DNA of 14,347 bases from Candidatus Latescibacterota bacterium (GTDB lineage: Bacteria; Latescibacterota; MVCY01): assembly GCA_030629295.1 (NCBI GenBank), contig DAOVPH010000013.1:1-14347 (forward strand), given 5' to 3'. Both the position numbers and the translations under genes were made by a program. This document shows, in pieces, positions 1 through 7,195 of the stretch (position 1 is its first letter; each line of letters starts with the position of its first letter). Below the pieces are notes generated by a model. It searched no databases. It was given only the letters and a program-made list of their open reading frames with translations, and was not told the origin of the DNA.

Positions 1-1
1 A

Positions 2-91
2 CCGTGGGCTAAGGTGAGATGTGACTATGCCTTCACCACGTTCGAGCTGTTCGACAACGTCCAGAGGTTCACGCTCACCTTGGAAAAGTAA
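2..91 (+). CDS. C-terminal end of an unidentified protein (5' truncated by window)
   Basis: An open frame enters from the left edge and stops at TAA 89-91, giving 29 residues that end in TLTLEK. The alternating hydrophobic/polar pattern (FTTFELFDNVQRFTLTLEK) would suit the last strands of a beta domain, but this is too little to name a family. A strong intrinsic terminator begins 27 nt after the stop, which supports this being a genuine gene end. Its relation to the downstream carbohydrate genes is unknown. Confidence 0.5.
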   Translation, partial: PWAKVRCDYAFTTFELFDNVQRFTLTLEK

Positions 92-117
92 AGGCCGGCT
101 TCAAGGGGCTGTAAGTC

Positions 118-158
118 AAAAAGACACCACTGCATTCCAAACGTAGTGGTGTCTTTTT
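118..158 (+). terminator. Intrinsic terminator after the left-edge gene
   Basis: A 16-bp stem pairs 118-133 with 143-158 around a 9-nt loop (134-142); one pair is G-U. The core is GACACCACT/AGTGGTGTC, and the outer part is A5 paired with T5. The 3' arm therefore ends in a T-tract, and the A-tract on the 5' arm makes it potentially bidirectional. It ends the transcript of the left-edge gene. Confidence 0.88.
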
Positions 159-214
159 GCAGAATTCTTTTAATAACTGCCAGTACTATTTACCTTGAGT
201 GCGGCACATTTCCA

Positions 215-270
215 TGTCGTTGCGAGGCGCGAAGTGCCGGAGCAATCCGAATCTGAGGGCAGGATTGTCT
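215..270. repeat. REP-like intergenic palindromic repeat
   Basis: The stretch beginning TGTCGTTGCGAGGCGCGAAG and running into AGCAATCC resembles the dispersed 'cattgcgaggagcgaagcgacgaagcaatc' repeat found between genes in many bacterial genomes. Internally TTGC pairs with GCAA, and CAATCC (243-248) pairs with GGATTG (262-267). Only one copy occurs here, so dispersal cannot be tested within the window; the assignment rests on recalled similarity. Confidence 0.5.
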
Positions 271-362
271 TTGGAGCCCAAGGGATCTGAGCAGGAACGG
301 ACGGCCACTCGCCTTCACAAGAACCTCATACTTGCTTTACACCAGAGGTTAATCTAACTGAG

Positions 363-416
363 AAGGGGCGCCATCACACGGACTTATGTCGGTGTCCTCG
401 GGGTAGCGCCCCTTTT
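363..416 (+). terminator. Large two-part hairpin with T-tract (terminator or end of a small RNA)
   Basis: AAGGGGCGC (363-371) pairs perfectly with GCGCCCCTT (406-414), followed by TT. Inside lies a second hairpin: ACAC (376-379) with GTGT (392-395) and GAC (381-383) with GTC (388-390), separated by one G-G mismatch around a TTAT loop. The GC-rich stem plus T-run has the form of an intrinsic terminator. No gene lies between it and the terminator at 118-158, so it may end a short non-coding transcript or be a leader element of the 570 gene. Confidence 0.55.
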
Positions 417-431
417 AAACATTGGATTCAC

Positions 432-483
432 AACGGATTAAACAGATGAAAAACGGATATTTGTCAAGTCTGTTTCATCCGTT
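432..483. repeat. Imperfect palindrome, 15-nt arms
   Basis: Positions 432-446 pair with 469-483 with a single T-C mismatch (439/476): AACGGAT then AAACAGA on the left, TCTGTTT then ATCCGTT on the right, around a 22-nt loop. The wording (cggatt-aaacagat / atccgtt) resembles a family of intergenic palindromes common in environmental bacterial genomes. There is no T-tract after the right arm, so it is not an obvious terminator. Confidence 0.6.
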
Positions 484-569
484 CAATTCGCCTAACACCT
501 CTAGTGGAGCTTGAATTAAAACAGTTAGAACAAATTATTAGGTGATAGTATAAGAAAGGGTTTAAGTGA

Positions 570-2486
570 ATGACTCTTCGCGCAGTATTGTTGGGTGCCC
601 TGCTATCCGTCCTGATATGCATCTGGGTGCCCTATTCGGAATTTATCCTACTTTCTTCTTCCTTGGTTACAAAGAACCTTGATATGGGGGCAATCCTGCC
701 GTTTTTCTTTGTCCTCGTCGTTGTTAATGTCTTGTTAAAACTATTCGGTCGGAAATTTGGGCTTAGTCAGTCAGAGTTGGTCATCATCTTTTGCATGTGT
801 CTGGTATCTGTGGCGATCCCGACTTTCAGCCTTGCCGGCTATCTAATAGCCTATCTTTCCAAGCCTCATTACTTTGCCTCCCCTGAGAATCAGTGGGGGG
901 AGTATATCACAAAACATCTTCCTAGCTGGTTTGTGCCAACTAACGACAACCAAGCTATGGAGTGGCTATATATAGGTCTACCCGAAGGTGAATCTATCCC
1001 CTGGGGAGCCTGGTTTGTCCCTCTGTTCTGGTGGTTAAGTTTTATAACTGTCTTCTTCTTTGTCTTTTATTGTATCGCTGCCATTTTGAGAAAACAGTGG
1101 GTGGAGAATGAGAGGGTGAGGTTTCCGATAACGGAGCCCATTCTGGAGATGACGAAGGAAAGCAGGTCAGTTTTGCCTGCTTTTATGCATAATAGGTTGT
1201 TTTGGCTTGGATTTGGTCTTTCGGCATTTGCTGTTCTCTGGAACGTCGGGAGTTATTTTTATCCCCTTTTCCCCGTGATCCCTATAGAGAGCCGCAGGAT
1301 AATCTCATTCGGTCGTGCTTTTCCAGGGATCTTCCTGAAGATGAACATTCCTGTCTTCAGCTTCGCCTTCTTTGCAAACCTGGATGTGCTGGCGAGCATC
1401 TGGGTTTTCCATCTTCTTGGAGTCATTCAGATTGGAGTGTTCAACAGAATCGGATTCAGCATAGGTCCCAGAGAATTAGAGTCTTCCCTGGCTCCCTCTG
1501 TGGGTTATCAGAGCTACGGGGCGTTAGTCTTTATGGTGCTGTGGGGACTTTGGGTAGGACGTAGGCACCTGAAAAATGTATTTAAAAAGGCATTCAGTAA
1601 AAATAGTGGCATAGATGATTCAGGGGAACTCCTCTCATATAGGATAGCTGTCTTTGGCTTAATCTTAGGATTGACGTATGTTAGTGGATGGCTGCATAAA
1701 GCTGGCATGGGGTATCCTGCCGTCTTTGTGTTTGTGTTATCCATTCTTATCCTTTATATAGGAGTTGGCAGACTAATGGCTGAGGGAGGGTTGATCTTTG
1801 CCAGGGGTCCGTTGATGCCCGGGAATTTCACCTGCCATGCTCTTGGCACCTATCACCTATCTGCCCCCTCCTTGGCCGTTTTGTCCCTTTCCCGTGCATT
1901 CTTAGGTCAAGGAAGAACTCTGGGCTTCTTCGCCTTTTCTCATATCGGCAAACTAAGCGATGTGGTTAAGAACAGAAGGGGCATTCTGCTTGCTGTGTTT
2001 ACTGCATTGGCAGTGAGCTTGACTGTCTCGATATACTACACTCTATTTCTCTGCTATCATAATGGTGCACAGAGCTTTGGATACTGGATGTTCTCATACG
2101 GAAGTAACATCTCAATTGATACAGCGATAGAATGGATGAAGAGCCCCTTTGGTCCTGCCCTGAAAAGGTTTCTCTTCTTAGGCATCGGGGCTGCTGTGGC
2201 TGCTGGGCTCACTTTTCTGAGATATAGATTCCTGTGGTGGCCCTTACATCCCATTGGCTTTATTATCTCCACAATTGACCCGATAAGGTGGACGGTCTTT
2301 CCCATATTCCTTGCCTGGGCAACAAAGTTTCTGCTCCTCAAATTAGGAGGTATTGAGAAGTACAAAGGCGCCAGACTACTTGTCATTGGTCTGGCAATGG
2401 GCTATTTTGTGGGTGCAGGGATCTCCTTTCTCGTGGATATGTTTTGCTTCCCACCAGGCCAGGGGCACCCTATCGTCGGGTGGTAA
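570..2486 (+). CDS. OPT-like polytopic membrane protein (DUF6784/DUF6785 family)
   Basis: A 638-residue inner-membrane protein with many hydrophobic segments; the first begins at residue 4, and others lie near 40-60, 70-92 and 147-172. Family marks are KQWVENERVRFPITEPILEM (residues 175-194), close to the W-x-E-x-E-R-x-x-(F/Y)-P motif of OPT-type transporters and of DUF6785, then GPREL, the R-x-x-A-E-x-G-L-like RLMAEGGL, and a C-terminal part starting HPIGF with a WATKFLLLKLGG-like stretch typical of DUF6784. The distant link is to oligopeptide/siderophore (OPT) transporters; the substrate is unknown. The start ATG has AAAGGG 9 nt upstream. The heparinase-like gene begins 29 nt after its stop, so the two are probably cotranscribed. 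In other genomes this family often sits beside polysaccharide-degrading enzymes (recalled, not checked), suggesting oligosaccharide export or uptake. Confidence 0.78.
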   Translation: MTLRAVLLGALLSVLICIWVPYSEFILLSSSLVTKNLDMGAILPFFFVLVVVNVLLKLFGRKFGLSQSELVIIFCMCLVSVAIPTFSLAGYLIAYLSKPHYFASPENQWGEYITKHLPSWFVPTNDNQAMEWLYIGLPEGESIPWGAWFVPLFWWLSFITVFFFVFYCIAAILRKQWVENERVRFPITEPILEMTKESRSVLPAFMHNRLFWLGFGLSAFAVLWNVGSYFYPLFPVIPIESRRIISFGRAFPGIFLKMNIPVFSFAFFANLDVLASIWVFHLLGVIQIGVFNRIGFSIGPRELESSLAPSVGYQSYGALVFMVLWGLWVGRRHLKNVFKKAFSKNSGIDDSGELLSYRIAVFGLILGLTYVSGWLHKAGMGYPAVFVFVLSILILYIGVGRLMAEGGLIFARGPLMPGNFTCHALGTYHLSAPSLAVLSLSRAFLGQGRTLGFFAFSHIGKLSDVVKNRRGILLAVFTALAVSLTVSIYYTLFLCYHNGAQSFGYWMFSYGSNISIDTAIEWMKSPFGPALKRFLFLGIGAAVAAGLTFLRYRFLWWPLHPIGFIISTIDPIRWTVFPIFLAWATKFLLLKLGGIEKYKGARLLVIGLAMGYFVGAGISFLVDMFCFPPGQGHPIVGW

Positions 2487-2515
2487 ATCTCGTGGTTCGC
2501 TGAGAAGGGGGTTGG

Positions 2516-4201
2516 ATGCTGAAGTACCAAAATCTGGTGCCGCTGCTGGATGCCCAGGTGGCTATCATACTGCCCCGGCAGGTGCTTGACCGAGCCCGCC
2601 CGGACTGTGGGGCTTTTATCAACCCGGGGGAGGGGATAGCCGGCAGCGACTGCCTGTCCACGGTCACGTCCCTGGGCTTTGCCTATCTGCTGAAAGACTC
2701 CCGCCACTACCAGAGCCGGGAGGTGCTCGACCGGATCCTGCTGGCGGCGGAGTATGTCCGCACTGCGCGTCGGCCTTCCGGCCGAGTGGACCTGATTGTG
2801 ACCAATTTCGATTGCGCGCCGACCACGGCCTTTGTGGTCCAGGCCATTGCGCCGGTAGTGAAGGCGGCCCGCAAGGCCGAGGCAGAAGGGGATAAGGGGG
2901 GCGGTGAGATGGCCGAAGTCCTGGGAGAATTTATCCGCACCGCCGCGCCAGGGATGGCCTCAGGAGGATTCCATACTCCGAACCATCGCTGGGTGCTGGT
3001 ATCAGCGCTGTCTCAGGCCCTGGAACTCTTTCCTGAGTTGGATGTACTGGACACGATCGAGGCCTACCTGGCAGAGACCATTGATATCAATGCAGATGGG
3101 GAGTACAGCGAGCGTAGCACCGGGGTCTACAACGCGGTCTGTAACCGGTCGTTGCGCTTGGCCGCGGCGGCGCTGGGCCGTCCGGAACTGCTGGAGCCAG
3201 TGCGCCGGAACCTGGATTTTTCCTACTACCTCCTGCATGCGGACGGTACCGTGGTCACCAGCATCTCCCGCCGGCATGACCGGGGGAAGAGGATTGTGCC
3301 AGTGAACCTGGCAGACAGCTACTATGCGCTGGGACGCCAGGATAAGAACGGGTTCTATGTGACCGTGGCGGACTGGCTTTTTGATCTGAGCAATGGCGGT
3401 TTACCTTGGACCCTACAACCATTCGTCGAGCATCCCGAGTGGCGGGTTGATGAGCTGGAGCGCACCCCTCTGCCGGAGCGTTATTCCAAGGTCTATCCGG
3501 CCTCCGGGCTCTGGCGGGTACGCCAGGGGGCTCTCAGTGCCACGGCCGCCGCCGGCATTACCGCGCCTTTCAGCCTACACTACGGCCAGGCCCAGCTAAC
3601 CGCTGTTAAGCTCTCCTCGACCTACTTTGCCACGGGGCAGTTCATCGGGGAGGATTTTCGCGCCCAGGATGGCCGGGTCCGGATGCATCATTACGGCAAA
3701 AACCTGCACTATAAGGAGAAGGACTACGACCGCCCGGTCTACTGGTTGCCTCTTGCGGAAAAGGTAGATGCGGCGAACTGGCAAGAGGTCCGCGGCCGAC
3801 GCGAGACCTTTACGCTGCTGCCGCTGGAGGTGGACCTGGAGATCCAGGAAGTGGAACGGGGATTTGATCTGCATATTACTACCTCAGGTGGGCTTGACAA
3901 TATTCCTTTTCAGATCGAGTGTGTCTTTGCACCGGGTGGTGAGTTTGAATTTGACAGTGGGGTGGTCCAGGGGACTGCAGGGAATACGGCCTTTCTGAAG
4001 GTGGGTTATGCCACCTACCGCGTGGGGACTGATGCAATCTCCGTTGGGCCGGGAGCGCTGGCACACCGCATGTGGCACATGCGCAACAGTGAGCCCTCCC
4101 CTGAGTCCTTCCGGATGCTGATTACCTTGGTCACGCCGGTGGACCGGGTGCTGGAGATCCGCTGTGGGACCTGGTCGGCAGCCACGCAGAGCATAGTCTG
4201 A
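2516..4201 (+). CDS. Heparinase II/III-like protein, possible polysaccharide lyase
   Basis: 561 residues without a signal peptide. The N-terminal ~330 residues are helical, as in the (alpha/alpha)6 toroid of heparinase II/III and PL15/17/21 lyases; the rest is beta-rich (sandwich-like). Candidate active-site residues are Asn156-His157 in a PNHRW motif and Tyr205 in STGVYNAV. Their order and ~48-residue spacing resemble the catalytic Asn-His...Tyr arrangement of PL17/HepII-type enzymes. His391-His392 in the C-terminal domain could supply the second histidine. The conserved-looking TNFDCAPTTAF (96-106) and DGTVVTSISRRHDRG (243-257) blocks line the same half. The start has GAAGGGGG upstream and lies 29 nt after the membrane-protein gene. 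Its bases are markedly more GC-rich than the flanking genes. The family is inferred from fold pattern and motifs; a non-catalytic toroid protein is the alternative. Confidence 0.55.
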   Translation: MLKYQNLVPLLDAQVAIILPRQVLDRARPDCGAFINPGEGIAGSDCLSTVTSLGFAYLLKDSRHYQSREVLDRILLAAEYVRTARRPSGRVDLIVTNFDCAPTTAFVVQAIAPVVKAARKAEAEGDKGGGEMAEVLGEFIRTAAPGMASGGFHTPNHRWVLVSALSQALELFPELDVLDTIEAYLAETIDINADGEYSERSTGVYNAVCNRSLRLAAAALGRPELLEPVRRNLDFSYYLLHADGTVVTSISRRHDRGKRIVPVNLADSYYALGRQDKNGFYVTVADWLFDLSNGGLPWTLQPFVEHPEWRVDELERTPLPERYSKVYPASGLWRVRQGALSATAAAGITAPFSLHYGQAQLTAVKLSSTYFATGQFIGEDFRAQDGRVRMHHYGKNLHYKEKDYDRPVYWLPLAEKVDAANWQEVRGRRETFTLLPLEVDLEIQEVERGFDLHITTSGGLDNIPFQIECVFAPGGEFEFDSGVVQGTAGNTAFLKVGYATYRVGTDAISVGPGALAHRMWHMRNSEPSPESFRMLITLVTPVDRVLEIRCGTWSAATQSIV

Positions 4202-4227
4202 CATATCAGGGGCGCGACGAAACCTCT

Positions 4228-4251
4228 CAATGACATGAAAATGTGACATTG
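4228..4251 (+). promoter_or_regulatory. Hairpin with GAAA tetraloop in the 4202-4309 spacer
   Basis: CAATG-ACAT (4228-4236) pairs with ATGT (4241-4244) and, after a two-base GA bulge (4245-4246), CATTG (4247-4251). The loop is GAAA, a GNRA tetraloop. That makes 9 pairs with one bulge, 26 nt past the heparinase-like stop. It could be an mRNA-stabilising or processing stem; there is no T-run after it. Confidence 0.4.
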
Positions 4252-4262
4252 TCAAGATAGTT

Positions 4263-4279
4263 AAGAGCGAAGCTCTTTT
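4263..4279 (+). terminator. Small hairpin with TTTT run, weak terminator
   Basis: AAGAGC (4263-4268) and GCTCTT (4272-4277) form a 6-bp stem with a three-base loop, followed by TT and then A. It lies 61 nt after the heparinase-like stop and just ahead of the Shine-Dalgarno site of the next gene. At most it is a partial terminator between the two transcription units. Confidence 0.4.
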
Positions 4280-4295
4280 AAACATCACTTGGCAA

Positions 4296-4301
4296 AGGAG
4301 G
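4296..4301 (+). promoter_or_regulatory. Shine-Dalgarno site fixing the start at 4310
   Basis: AGGAGG lies 8 nt before ATG 4310. The longer open frame begins at TTG 4289, upstream of this site, so the site cannot serve that start. Starting at 4310 also gives a clean signal peptide. Confidence 0.85.
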
Positions 4302-4309
4302 AAAAGAAA

Positions 4310-7144
4310 ATGAGAAAGAGCATCTCCACTTTCCTGTTAGTTCTCGCCCTTATGGTAACCGTTTTTGCCAATGAAAAAGAGGAAAGAATAGGACGAGATG
4401 AGGCTATCAGAACAGCATTGAGTTATCTTAAGATGAGGGAGAGCGACCTTTATGTCCGTCCTGACTTTACTGAGCAAGATGTCTTCCGTCTGAGGATCGT
4501 TAACCATCTGTTGGCCAATCCTCTTCAATCCATCGACTACGCGGACAGCCTCACCCTCTCCCTGGAAAGGAAGGCCTCCCTCAAAGAAAAATTGGAATCG
4601 ATGGCCTCTCAGCTTGACCTCAGTTTAGATCCTCCATCTGAGCTACCAGAGATTGAGAAACAAACCAATACAGGGCTCTCAAAGGAGCTCGATATAATAA
4701 TCGATCAACTGAAGGGCAAGGTGCTTAAGGCAAAATCTTTGTTGGCAGAGGCATTTATCAATCTGAGCGACGATGAAATGGAATATCTGAGGACGGAAAG
4801 CCCTTTGCTGTTAAAGGAGGATGTCAGGGACAAGGATAAAGGGATCTTCAAATTGGAGGCAGAAAGGCAGGAGGGTTCACAAAAGGGGGAGAAGGTCTTT
4901 GACCTGATAAAGGGGGTAAGAAGAGAGAAGATCATCGAGGCTGGGATCACGGTTCTGGACGGGATGGAGGGGATAGTAAAGAAGTTGGACGGAATGAAAT
5001 TCCAGAAAGTCAAAAAGTTGAACCTCGATCCGAAAATCGCATCGGGCGATGTCTGGTACTATGAGAAAAGTCCGATCGGCGATATCATCGTCGGTGGAAC
5101 CGGACAAACCATCTACAAGGGCGATTTTGCCCTCATCATCGACTTCGGAGGCAACGACCAATATCTGGGTAATGCCGGTGGGAATCTTGATGGTAAGTTT
5201 CCCGTTGCCATCTCAATAGACTTACAGGGGCGCGATCTGTACCTGGCTGACCGAGATGGAGCTGTGGGAGCAGGCTCCCTTGGGGTCGGTGTTCTAGTCG
5301 ATCAAAGCGGCGATGATATTTACCAGGTGAAAAATCGCAGCTTGGGCACCGGATGGATCGGCGTGGGCTTTTTGATAGACGAAGCAGGAGACGATAAATA
5401 CCTCGGCGACACCTTTGTCCAGGGTGCTGGATTTGTTGGCGCCGGGTTCCTCGGCGACTACAAAGGCAATGACACCTATTTAGCTGCGGTGTATTCCCAA
5501 GGGTTCGGCTTCGTAGGTGGCTTTGGCTATATAGATGAGAGGCAAGGGAACGATTCCTATCTGGCTCAATCAAAATATACTGACCTGTTCCGCTTCAATC
5601 TTCCCCGTTTTCTCACTATGTCGCAAGGTTTTGGTTTGGGTTATCGTCCGGATTACTCCGGTGGGATCGGGATAATCTCAGAAGGATCCGGCAATGACAC
5701 CTATGTAGCGGATGTCTACGGACAGGGGGCCAGCTATTGGTATTCCATCGGCTCAATCGTCGACAGGGGCGATAATGATACCTACAAAACTTTTGACTAT
5801 GGGCAGGGCGCTGGCATCCACATCTCCATCGGTACCTTGCTGGATTGCTCCGGCAGTGATGATTACATCAGCAAAGGTGTCTCCCAGGGTGAAGGCCATG
5901 ACTTAGGTGTGGGCTATCTCCTTGACAAACAAGGAAATGACACCTATAGTGCCTATGGCCTCTCACAGGGGGCGGCAAGCCATCACGGCATTGGGATACT
6001 GATTGATGAAGGTGGCAATGATGGCTATTTATCGAAGGACAAAATAACCACCCACGGCCACGGCAGGTTCAGCTATGAATATGGCTCCCTGGGGATACTC
6101 CTTGACTTAGAGGGCGAAGACTTCTACTCCGCCAAGGGCACCGACAACAGCTTCTGGATGGGAACCACCTATGGCATAGGGATAGACTTCCCCTATCTGT
6201 CGAAAGCTCCGCTGTGGCCTCCAGGAGAGAAGGCCGAGGTTGAGAAACGGGCATACACAATGGATGAGCTATTCACTATGGCCAAGTGCGGGTATCCGAA
6301 GTTCTCCAAATTAGCCGAATACGCCAGGGAGCAGATTGTTGCCAATCCCAATAGATCAGTGCCCTATCTGATCTCCATCCTGAAGGAAAGAGGTGCCCGG
6401 GAAAGGCATTGTGTCAGGGGTCTTCTGGCCAGGATCGGCAGCCCGGCTGTGGAGCCGTTGATTAAGATTTTAAAGAGCGACAATTGGTCAGAGGTATCCC
6501 TGGCAGCCCAGGTCTTGGGGAGCATCGGCGACAAGAGGGCTGTCGAGCCATTGATAGAGCTGTTGAGCAACAGCCCTTCTGCCGTCGAGGATATGTACTC
6601 CCGTCAGTGGCAGATCCTCTCAGCGGCAGCCACAGCGCTGGGCAAAATAGGAAGCCAACAGGCTGTCAAGCCCCTGATCGAGCTGCTCGAAGAGGAGAAA
6701 AACCAGATCGTGCGGAAGAGCATTGTCTTCACCTTAGGTCAAATCCGTGAGCCTCGAGCAATCCCCATCTTGGTCAAGGCGCTATCCGACCCCTATTACA
6801 GTGTCAGGTACCCTGCAAAAGATGCCTTGGTGAAGTTTGGAGGAAAAGCAGTCCCCTATCTGATAGGAAACTTAGAGAATGAAAACATCCTGTCTCGTTA
6901 CTTGACTGTTCAAGCTTTAGGGGAGATCGGTGATGGGAGAGCGGTTGAGCCGTTACTCAGGTTATCAAAAACTGAGGGTTGGAATGACCCAAAGCTGAGG
7001 GCGTTTGTGGCCGACGCCGTGGCCAATTTCCCTCACAGCAGAGAGGCAAGGCGGGCATTAATACAGTTAGCCAACGATGATGACTGGTTCGTCGAGCAGA
7101 GGGGAAGATTGGGTTTGAAGAAGACCGAGCTTGAGGGGATTTAG
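4310..7144 (+). CDS. Secreted protein: twelve 26-27-residue GNDxY repeats plus C-terminal HEAT repeats
   Basis: 944 residues from ATG 4310. Residues 1-21 are a Sec signal peptide (MRKS, hydrophobic core, probable cleavage after VFA), so the protein is exported. Residues ~22-270 are mostly helical and charged, with no recognised domain. Residues 278-612 are about twelve tandem units with consensus D-x-x-G-N-D-x-Y, then Q-G-x-G, then G-x-G-x-L, which looks like a beta-solenoid. Residues ~685-944 are six or so HEAT/PBS-lyase-type helical repeats (for example RAVEPLIELL, RAVEPLLRL). No catalytic motif is visible, so binding, scaffolding or surface display is more likely than enzymatic activity. 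Asp/Asn-rich turns could bind calcium, as in RTX proteins, but the period and spacing differ from the 9-residue RTX unit. The function is unknown; the context suggests a part in handling polysaccharide outside the cytoplasm. Confidence 0.85.
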   Translation: MRKSISTFLLVLALMVTVFANEKEERIGRDEAIRTALSYLKMRESDLYVRPDFTEQDVFRLRIVNHLLANPLQSIDYADSLTLSLERKASLKEKLESMASQLDLSLDPPSELPEIEKQTNTGLSKELDIIIDQLKGKVLKAKSLLAEAFINLSDDEMEYLRTESPLLLKEDVRDKDKGIFKLEAERQEGSQKGEKVFDLIKGVRREKIIEAGITVLDGMEGIVKKLDGMKFQKVKKLNLDPKIASGDVWYYEKSPIGDIIVGGTGQTIYKGDFALIIDFGGNDQYLGNAGGNLDGKFPVAISIDLQGRDLYLADRDGAVGAGSLGVGVLVDQSGDDIYQVKNRSLGTGWIGVGFLIDEAGDDKYLGDTFVQGAGFVGAGFLGDYKGNDTYLAAVYSQGFGFVGGFGYIDERQGNDSYLAQSKYTDLFRFNLPRFLTMSQGFGLGYRPDYSGGIGIISEGSGNDTYVADVYGQGASYWYSIGSIVDRGDNDTYKTFDYGQGAGIHISIGTLLDCSGSDDYISKGVSQGEGHDLGVGYLLDKQGNDTYSAYGLSQGAASHHGIGILIDEGGNDGYLSKDKITTHGHGRFSYEYGSLGILLDLEGEDFYSAKGTDNSFWMGTTYGIGIDFPYLSKAPLWPPGEKAEVEKRAYTMDELFTMAKCGYPKFSKLAEYAREQIVANPNRSVPYLISILKERGARERHCVRGLLARIGSPAVEPLIKILKSDNWSEVSLAAQVLGSIGDKRAVEPLIELLSNSPSAVEDMYSRQWQILSAAATALGKIGSQQAVKPLIELLEEEKNQIVRKSIVFTLGQIREPRAIPILVKALSDPYYSVRYPAKDALVKFGGKAVPYLIGNLENENILSRYLTVQALGEIGDGRAVEPLLRLSKTEGWNDPKLRAFVADAVANFPHSREARRALIQLANDDDWFVEQRGRLGLKKTELEGI
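5141..6145 (+). repeat. Coding tandem repeat, about 12 units of 26-27 codons
   Basis: Units start at residues 278, 304, 331, 357, 383, 409, 458, 485, 512, 539, 566 and 599 of the 4310 protein. Nine of the first eleven are exactly 26 or 27 residues. Unit 6 (409-457) carries an insertion of about 22 residues around TDLFRFNLPRFL; unit 11 is 33 residues; unit 12 is partial. The invariant core is G-[N/D/R/S/E]-D-x-Y. The DNA copies have diverged, so this is an old protein repeat, not a recent DNA expansion. Confidence 0.85.
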
Positions 7145-7195
7145 TGAACTGATAACCAATGACGTTATTTCTCTCATATCTTGAATTCTCATAAG

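Larger units (their letters stand above)
159..569. other. Gene-free spacer of about 410 nt, rich in inverted repeats
   Basis: I see no supportable coding region between the first terminator and the membrane-protein gene. The spacer holds a REP-like repeat (215-270), a short inverted repeat AACCTC/GAGGTT (322-327/345-350), a large hairpin ending in TTTT (363-416) and a long imperfect palindrome (432-483). The last 80 nt should contain the promoter of the 570 gene, but no convincing -35/-10 pair stands out. Confidence 0.7.

Noticed and set aside
511..539. TTGAAT with 17-nt spacing to ATTATT as a promoter
   Set aside because: The -10 half matches the consensus poorly, and such pairs are frequent in AT-rich spacer sequence.
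549..554. TATAAG as a -10 element for the 570 gene
   Set aside because: Transcription would start near 561, after the likely ribosome site at 554-560, leaving no usable leader; the possible -35 (TTAGAA, 525-530) is also poor.
2904..3305. Plus-strand 133-codon frame inside the heparinase-like gene
   Set aside because: Trp/Arg/Pro/Ser-rich translation typical of an off-frame read in GC-rich DNA; fully inside a convincing gene.
3884..4288. Minus-strand open frame (134 codons) over the heparinase-like 3' end
   Set aside because: GC-rich reverse-strand shadow, Arg/Pro/His-rich, no family resemblance; the + strand gene explains the region.
5136..5573. Long minus-strand open frame (145 codons) opposite the repeat protein
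   Set aside because: It lies wholly within the 4310-7144 coding region; its Arg/Ser/His/Cys-rich low-complexity composition is what the reverse of the GNDxY repeats would give. No ribosome site or recognisable domain.
5141..6145. Calling the GNDxY repeats RTX/haemolysin-type calcium-binding repeats
   Set aside because: RTX units are 9 residues (GGxGxDxLx) and contiguous; here the acidic core recurs every 26-27 residues with a Tyr, so the resemblance is limited to the turn.
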